A stretch of 64,000 bases of DNA from Apostichopus japonicus (lineage: Eukaryota > Echinodermata > Holothuroidea > Aspidochirotida > Stichopodidae). The notes below the pieces were generated by a model, which searched no databases, had not been told where the DNA came from, and saw only the letters and a program-made list of their open reading frames with translations. Positions 56,532 to 64,000 of the stretch are shown piece after piece. Position 1 is the first letter of the stretch. Each line of letters opens with the position of its first letter. Location: assembly GCF_037975245.1 (NCBI RefSeq), contig NC_092568.1, forward strand, positions 37,538,501-37,602,500, given 5' to 3'. Both the position numbers and the translations under genes were made by a program.

Positions 56532-59500
56532 GTAAGAATATCTCAAATGTCTTCTGTTAAATGCACTGATTTAAATGTACAACCCTTCTGTACAAATACA
56601 GATATATGTTTTAAGGCCTGATGTATGCGCTTGATGATTGAGAATTCCTCTCTCCTTTTTATTTCCGTTGTAAAATGGTACCATTTATGTCAGGCCTCTC
56701 TTACTATAGTCTAGTTAGGCACTTGCGTCATCTACTTGACCTAGAAAAATCATGCTACGATTGTAGTTTATGTTACTGGGATTGTTTCCCATGCAATCAG
56801 AGGCATCAAGAATCAGATTGGGCCCAGGGGGACAATTATGTCACCTATCCCCCCCCATTCCCCATTTCATCAAGTTTAATACTAAATTGATGATACACTA
56901 TTCTTCACCCCATATTTTCACAGGCCTCCTCCATACTTTCTCAGAGTCCCTATTTAATACAGGGGCACCCCCCCTTCCCAACCTCCATTCAGACTTGTAT
57001 GCAACATCTACATTGTAAATATGGTAGTCAAATGTATGTTTTTTTTCCTTCTCTGATTGCACTGATGTCAACACACATCTGGTTTTATAATTTCTCAAGA
57101 GTTATCTGACTTTTCAAACCATATGCCAGCATTAATTATCTTCCTAAGGTCAATCACACTGCATGAGGCAGTACTCATTAGAGTAGGCCTATATAGACTG
57201 ACTAACGAACAAAATTGTGAGCAGGGATTGATAGATTTGCATCAAGTGATAACTGATAAGGCTTAATTGCACTAGAGGATTATTAACTTTGCATAATTAC
57301 ATAAAAATCTTGAAAATATTTCTCAAAATCATTTCATACCATAGATAGGGATGCTCACTAAAATCTTTTACATATATTTTCTTAAATAATTGCAACTTTT
57401 GGTCACATTAGCAAAAAGACATGAATGAACTAAATGTTTGCAAATAACATTCAAACTAAGTGTATAGCCACAATGCTAAACAATTAAGTTATGGCCATGT
57501 TCTCCATTTCGTTCCAAATTATTTGCATGATATGATCTAGAGCAAATGTTAAAAAACAAGAAATTAATATGAGAAATTTATCTTAAAATTTGCTAGATGC
57601 TGTATTTTCTGTTGGTATGTACTTCTGTGTAATATTCAACACACAATTGGATATATTATATACTAAACTAAGAGAAAGATGATTCAGTTTTACTTTTATT
57701 CTCATTATATATGAAAAAGAAATAGAACAAAGCAACAAGAAGTACAATAAAATCTGACACTAGAAAAACTGTCACTTTTAAGCTTTTAAAGTGGAATGAA
57801 ATGTGGATACTAGTGTTGGGTTGGCCTGAGTTAACCTGTTTTTGACTATAAAACATTTATTCCAGTAAGGAAGATTAAGGAAGTTCTTTTTGTTTCTTCA
57901 ATGCTTATGTCTAATTCCATCATACCTGGTGCAAGTTTGGTGGACTGAAGTAGCAGCTATGATTTCAGGTACTTTGCTGTTCATGGTCCAGTGTGGTGCT
58001 ACTGTTAAAGCAAGTTGAAATTTATACAAAACACATTCGTAAAGATCCAAAATGACATATTTAATAGCAATGGATTAGAAACAATAAACAAGTCACTTTA
58101 TTGAAAATTGAGTGGATCTGGTTGGGAGTTTTCCTTGTTGAAATGTTGCCTACTATTATCATAAAAGAAACAGAACCAGAGGCCCACTTTCTGTGAAAAA
58201 TGGTTGATCTTGGACCATCTGAATGTTACCATAGGACAAGATAAGTTCATTATCTATCAGTGACTGGTTTTGCTATATAACTGTCACACAGCAATAAGGT
58301 TGCACCCATGATTTATTTTTCTTGTTATGTTCTGTTAATTATGTGCTTTGAAGAAAGATGAATGCTACTGAGAGTTTAAAACAGCTACTGGCATGTGTTT
58401 TCAGAGATATAAGGGAGCCATTGGCCCCTGGTCCATGCTTTATTTTCTTCCTTGATAAGTAATTACATAGACTTCCTACACTTGGAACTGTAAAACTATA
58501 TTAGATATATACAAATGATTGTACAGGCTGCTATATAGGCATAATAACCTTGCATAGCTATGGAATGTCCATGTATACTTTTGTGCAAAAACTAAAAAGA
58601 AATTGACAGAAAATATGATATATTACTTGCAAAGCAAACAAACTATATAATTTGTGAAAAAGTTTGAAATTAGATCATATAATATTTATTATGTTTACAA
58701 GCTGAAGGGTAAGACTGTGAACCAACACAAGCTGCCACAGAAGATGCATGAGTGTGGTGGTCTTTTGGGAGATGCAGAAATTGGCAAGCAGCCTAGAAAT
58801 AATGATAAAAGGCAGAACTACGGATTAGGCCACAGAACGAGAAAAGGATATTTTTAGCTATTTTCAGCTGTGACTCATGCGAGCGGAATAATTTTCTGCA
58901 TTTTTTAAGTTAAAAAAATAAGCATATGATATTTATTCATGTGCTCTAAAATCGTAAAAGAACCTATTTCTGATTCCTTCAGGCAAATGATATCTTTGTA
59001 ATCATGCTTGCGTGCCTTTGTTTGTTATTATTATTGCATAATGCATCTATCTGTAAACAAGAAGCATGAAAACAAGTATGGCTTGGATATGAATTCTTTA
59101 GCCTACAACCCTAATAGTGCTTGGAACATTGGAACATTCTTGTTTTAGCACAGGCCAGAGGTCAGCCGAGGTCAAAATCTGAATTTTTTCTTAAGGTGGA
59201 TTAAATCCTAGTGAAATGACAAATTTTGGTTAAACTTAACTTGCTTCAGTTTTGAACTATGATGGGAGAAAGTAGAGGTCATTTAAGCAAAACGTAAAAA
59301 TTTAAGTCATGAAACCTTAAATATATTAAGCACCCCTTCTTTCTTAGGAGAACCACCACCAGGATTTTAGAAAACATTGCACTGTAGGTCTGTGTACATC
59401 TCTACATTAGTAAACATTGTCCCTTAAAAGTTGTCACTAATTATAGAGGGAAATATTTGAACCCAACTGTCATCCGTACACCATACTTTTCACAGATACC

Positions 59501-59796
59501 CAAGGATTTGATGATTGACAATGTTGACAATATATATACAGTGAAGAATTGCTATTAGTCTTTTATACTTTTCTAGTTTAATTATTTATGGTGCAATAAT
59601 TACGAAAAATATGGCTTTGAAGAAACTCTGTTTTTCATTCTATACATTTTGCGTGGGCTAACAATGACAGGAATGCAGATGTAGGAAGGGAAGTATAATT
59701 GGGATATATTCGTGAATATCCGGACCAGTCAGTGTTTGGGGTAATTTTTGTAAGCTGGAGTTCATCCTCTGTATTGCTTTATTTCTCTTTCTGCAG
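56532..59796. other. RGS intron 2
   Basis: AT-rich intron. At about 59690-59745 a strongly decayed DIRS right end may be present (ATTCGTGAATATCCGGACCA then GTCAGTGTTTGGGG). No other element is recognised. Confidence 0.6.
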
Positions 59797-59955
59797 CAAA
59801 TGCAATACACCTTGGCTCATTAGTGGCTGCTCATGGTTACTTTTTTCCCATCACGGACCACGTACTGACTCTACGGGATGACAACACCTTCTACAGATTC
59901 CAGACGCCATACTTTTGGCCATCCAATTGTTGGGAACCTGAAAATACTGATTATG
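59797..59955 (+). CDS. R7-family RGS protein, third DEP exon
   Basis: A 159-bp exon between TTTCTGCAG and TTATG|GTAAGTG. It reads [40 protein letters not shown] and [13 protein letters not shown], ending in phase 1. It completes the DEP domain and enters the DEP helical extension. The FFPI-x-DHVL and [20 protein letters not shown] stretches are near-invariant in RGS6/RGS7. This match is more decisive than the RGS9/RGS11 branch, which differs here, so the gene belongs to the RGS6/7 side of the R7 family. The next exon, expected to continue with the CKRTMQNK-type sequence, was not found before 64000. The intron before it (56532-59796) is 3.3 kb. Confidence 0.95.
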
Positions 59956-61224
59956 GTAAGTGTAATTGTTTTGTACCAAGTCCAGTGTTACAAACTTCCC
60001 CCAATCTTTCCATCCATCTCACATCCCCATCCTCCCTCCCAGTTCCAGTCCCTTCCCTTTCCCATCCTAGTCTCTTCCCTTCCCTCCCCCATCCCAGTCC
60101 CTTCCCTCTTAAAGTCATTACATATGGCGAGCATTTACATTATAATTTATACCTTCCTGAGTATCTCATGCTTTGATATTAACTGTTAAACCCTTCACCA
60201 TTACACCCCATCAGAACAAAGCAATGATGTAGCATGGAAGCTCAATAGTCCACCTTAGCCCATGATCTGTGTCTGCTCCATAGCATGATAGGTCCATACC
60301 TTTGAAGAAGCTTATTTTTTGTCTGAGAATAGTGATAATTTTCTGCTGTCAGCCGATACTTTTGAGTTATGGTGCATGTAGCAAGTGTTCAGAGGGAAGG
60401 GAGTGGGTCATGCTGGTAGGGTAAAGAAATGTGATTAAGAATAGAATAGGTCAAGCATATCAAAGTCAGTATAGTATGCATACAGTAGATCTATCTTTGC
60501 AATCAACTTTATTGATAACAGATTCATCTTGTCCTATTTCTCTGGGATGCTCCCTGAAACCCTCCAGTGAATTCTCTCTCTCTACATATATCTGTTGGCT
60601 CTCTGCGATGGTGTTGATGATGATGATGACCATGGATGTTATCATCTTCCTATACTTGTCAATCTTAAGCTTGAATGGGTTTTTATTAAGACTTAAAATA
60701 TGATCGTGTCTTGATCCTGGGCTATAGCCTCCTCAAGGGGAAGGGTTTTGTTTACCTGGCCTACTTGATATATCAAAATCCTATTTTTCTGGTGTAATAT
60801 GCACATGGGGGAAGAGCTCATAGAACACATCTGTTATGATGACCTGTACGACTCCAGATCAAGTCAGCAACACCGTGGGTTGACAGTCAACAGAAATAGA
60901 GAGAGAAAAAACATTGGAGGTGAATGTCCAGTTGCAGAGGGCCACAGCGAGTAAATTAAAGACATCAGAGGAGGACGGGGGGGGGGGGGGGCACGGGAAT
61001 CAGAGATACGAAGTTGGTTAATATTGAAGAGAATTTAGGCATAATAATTGTCACATTGAATGTGATGTATGTTCTGTTCTAATTTGTAAAAAATAATGGT
61101 CAAATCAGCAGTACCTAGATCTACATATAGGGTATTATATTGATGGATTCACAAGTTGACCTATCTTGAAAGTACACACTGATCAGGTATTTATATGGCA
61201 GGATATGCAACTTGGAACTAGTGT
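59956..61224. other. RGS intron 3, proximal part
   Basis: A polypyrimidine tract of CCCTTCCCATCC-type repeats lies at about 60000-60110 and a G-run at about 60977-60990. No exon is recognised. Confidence 0.6.
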
Positions 61225-61610
61225 ATTTATTTCACTTCTTGCTTACCTGTCTCTCCACAACAGCACTCTTGCTGTACAAAGCCTAGAGCGAAAAGGGTTA
61301 CATTTTTAGCACTGTAGGCCCTCTCTGACTGGCTACTCCCAGCCAAAGCCCCTCTGTCTTATTCTACCATCTCAAAGTGCCTAGAAGTGTTTTCTGGCAG
61401 ATCCGAAGAAAAAAGGAAGTCTGTGAGAAATATGTTTTTTTTTTAGGGGGGGGGGTTGTAGAATAAGAAGGAGGGGCTTTGACCAAGTAGCCAGTCATAG
61501 TAGACAGACAGTGCTAGAAAGCTTACCATTTCACACTAAGCATGCTAAAGCCAGAGTGTTAAGGTTGTGGGGAGACAGGTAAGCTCATCCAAAGTAATGT
61601 TTGGAATATT
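61225..61610. mobile_element. Fold-back DIRS-derived element in RGS intron
   Basis: The left end TATTTCACTTCTTGCTTACC then TGTCTCTCCACAAC, and the right end GGTTGTGGGGAGACAGGTAA then GCTC and TTTGGAATA, match family termini. The two sides are inverted repeats of about 150 bp (left CTCTGACTGGCTAC against right GTAGCCAGTCATAG), meeting at a T-run/G-run near 61432-61455. It is nearly all terminal repeat, so the transcript could fold into a long hairpin. It contains no gene. Confidence 0.8.
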
Positions 61611-63299
61611 AACACATATCCGATCAACACATATTGAACAGGTATCAAATCATATGTGCAAAACTTAACGGGGATCTCTAACATTCCTCCTTCCAATGAT
61701 GAATTTATCTGTTTAAGGCATTTACATATATAAGTATATAGAAACCCATTTTCTTTAGGTGGCAGTATTAAATGCCAAAAAAAAGTCTTATTTTAAAAAA
61801 GTTTTATTTTAATTCCTTGATTACATCTCTTCCTTGAAAACTGTACATCTGCTCTGATTTTACAACATCGCAGCAAGAACTTGCAGTTCGCTTATAGTGA
61901 CTCTGTGCATTTCTTCTTTTAATACAGAACACAGTTGTCAATATAGCAGTACTCCTTGCAATAAATATGATTAACAGAACCACTGCTAACTTTTATTATT
62001 AATGAACTGATCTCATATTAGTGCCTTTCCTTCTGAAAAATGATCGCAATTTATTGCCATCCTTTAGGTTATCATCGTCATAAATTACAGTTCAGATCTA
62101 TTATATATAAATACTGCAGTTCAGTGAGAAGTTTCTCTGGTAGAGATCATATATATAAATGAGCCATGTCTATTGCATCCCATTTCATGTAAGATTGTTC
62201 CACAAACTATGTCACTCCTTTGAAACATTGTGGACAAAGGAACAAATTTCCTACTTGGAGGAAAAGAGATTATACAAGAAAAAGTGAAAAAAAGCATCAA
62301 AGGAAATGAAAGGAACCGTGATTATTGATTATTGATATTAGTATATCTCTGATTGTGAAACAGTCACTTCACTTTGAGCATGTCTCATGTTTACTCTGAC
62401 CAAAGCAGAGCCAAAACACAGATGTCTTTGACTGGTTGGCTCAAGGAGATATAGACGTCACTGCCACTGAAAAGAAGAGAGACAGAGAGAAGAGGAGGAG
62501 AGAGAGAGAGATAGCAAAAAAAAAAAAGCAATCATGGTACATTTGCGTGTAAGAATGTTAGGCAGACTCACGTCACAGTTACCTTGGTCCCCTTTTGTGC
62601 AATAATCTTGCTGCGTTATTAAAGTGTGCCTTTCTATTGACAATGTGAAATTACATGTGAGGAATGCAGTGGTTAAAAGCAGGAATAATCATCTTAGCTG
62701 TGTAAGAATTAGAAGCAGACAATGATAATGGTGGTTATGAATAGAACAGATTGTAATGACTCGATATATTCGTCATGTTTTGGTTCCTATATCTGAAGAG
62801 GATTCAAGCTGAATAGCTGCTTGTTTTGATATTTTGATGCGGAGCAAAGTTGTTAACGGAATCGGTGGGTTGGCTGTGCAAGGCTTTCGAGAAGGATGTT
62901 TGGATAATGTGGCTTTGTATAAATGCCTCTTTGGACTTGAATAAAGTTTGGATTGTGTAGCTCTCGTTGCAACCAGGAAACCAGAAAGCGTGAACCTTTT
63001 ACCTCTAATGAGATTCACTACACAAACCATTGTGTCAGGAATATCTAGCTCTTCATCTGACAGAGTGTGTATACTAAGAAATGGTCACATGGTTAACCAA
63101 ACTGACTAATCGACTGGAGGAAAGACTACATGCATTATTTAGGCATAAAGCATAACAATGTCATCTACAGTCATCTATTAGCAGAGTGAAGCATTCAACA
63201 GCACTGACCATATGCTTTATATATGGTGTAAAGCATAACATAGTCATATACAAATCTGAAACAAAGGTGGCGTGAAGCATTTCTTAGTACTATAGTATT
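61611..63299. other. RGS intron 3 or downstream, non-coding
   Basis: No exon or element is recognised. A GA-rich tract with an A-run lies at about 62470-62530. The 86-bp array's degenerate beginnings may appear from about 63130. Confidence 0.55.
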
Positions 63300-64000
63300 G
63301 TCTTAAGCATATAAACCTCTGTTTACAGATGATGTTATATGTGTAGTACTTATTCATCTACTGATGACATTGTATGGTGTGAAGCTACAGATAATACTAA
63401 TGTAATGTGAAGCAGGTTCACTGTGTCATCTAAACAAGACACTACTGTAAGTATGTTGTTGCTGTCTTGGAATGAATTGAGTATGTTTAAAAGTTTGACA
63501 CTAGAACTGTCTCGTGTGGTGTGAGTCATTGATACTAGTGTAATGATAAGTAAATTACATTGTTAAACATATGAAGTTAGTGTGTTTGAAAGCTTTATAC
63601 ACGGTCATCTACAGATGATACTAATGTACTAATATCGTCTTACATGGTCATCTGCTGATGATACTTTAGTGCGGTGTGTAACATTACACTCACATCTACA
63701 GATAGATACTTAATGTATTGTGAAGCATTCGTGGTTATATAATTATGATACTTTATAATGTTGTGTAACATTACACTCACATCTACAGATGATACTAGTG
63801 TGTGAAGCATTCATTGTTATCTACTGATGATAATTTAGTGTGGTGTGTAACTGTACGCTCACATCCACAAATAAATACTGATGTAGTCTGAAGCATTCAT
63901 GGTTATCTACTGATGATAATATAGTGTGGTGTGTAACTTTACGCTCACATCTACAGATAGAAACTAGTGTAGTCTGAAGCATTAATGGTTATCTACTGAT
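63300..64000. repeat. Tandem repeat of about 82-86 bp running off the window
   Basis: Units contain GAAGCATTCATGGTTATCTA, CTGATGATAATTTAGTGTGG and TGTAACATTACACTCACATC. The GAAGCAT landmark falls at 63722, 63804, 63890 and 63976, so spacing is 82, 86 and 86 bp. Units become more regular to the right and the array is cut by the window edge. Confidence 0.85.

Overview
This window is animal nuclear DNA: AT-rich, intron-bearing and crowded with transposable elements. GT-AG exons of a bilaterian signalling gene, CR1-like LINE, DIRS, hAT and tRNA-derived SINE-like sequences together suggest a marine invertebrate. An invertebrate deuterostome such as an echinoderm is my best guess, but the sequence does not prove it. 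There is no operon, CRISPR array or prokaryotic gene.

Host gene. The only host gene I can identify is on the + strand in the right third. Three exons (50559-50655, 56484-56531, 59797-59955) splice in frame to encode the DEP domain of an R7-family RGS protein (RGS6/RGS7 type), the GTPase-accelerating regulator of Gi/o signalling. The N-terminal exon was not found and the downstream exons (linker, GGL, RGS domain) lie beyond 64000. A possible minus-strand exon lies at 18-173.

Mobile DNA. The dominant theme is one DIRS-type (tyrosine-recombinase) retrotransposon family. Two large copies, 21147-25670 and 41024-47870, have offset inverted terminal repeats and an internal complementary region, plus decayed gag, RT, RNase H, DAM-like and recombinase genes. 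At least ten shorter pieces carry one or both termini. A CR1-like LINE (30377-33908) with an intact 982-codon endonuclease/RT ORF and a truncated SGNH-esterase ORF interrupts a minisatellite. hAT-type non-autonomous elements sit at 8689-10326, 15151-16374, 16904-18002 and nested at 17222-17634. A LINE 3' fragment lies at about 11.5 kb and SINE-like tRNA remnants at 28.4, 44.9 and 45.3 kb.

Tandem repeats. These are a 26-bp/130-bp array (12.6-13.4 kb), an approximately 45-50 bp trimeric array (30.2 and 33.9-34.9 kb), a 60-bp array with 180-bp higher order (51.6-52.2 kb) and an 86-bp array running off the right edge.

Most notable observations. (1) DIRS copy 2 sits in one half of an 820-bp tandem duplication whose other half keeps the empty target site, so the element's ends can be read directly. 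(2) Three short one-ended DIRS-derived pieces are flanked by 11-, 27- and 32-bp direct repeats, while two-ended copies show none, hinting at a second insertion route. (3) A 15-bp motif recurs eight times in 2.3 kb, arranged like subterminal transposase sites. (4) Three NFI-type palindromes are clustered inside a 2-kb foreign block that replaced the RT of DIRS copy 2.
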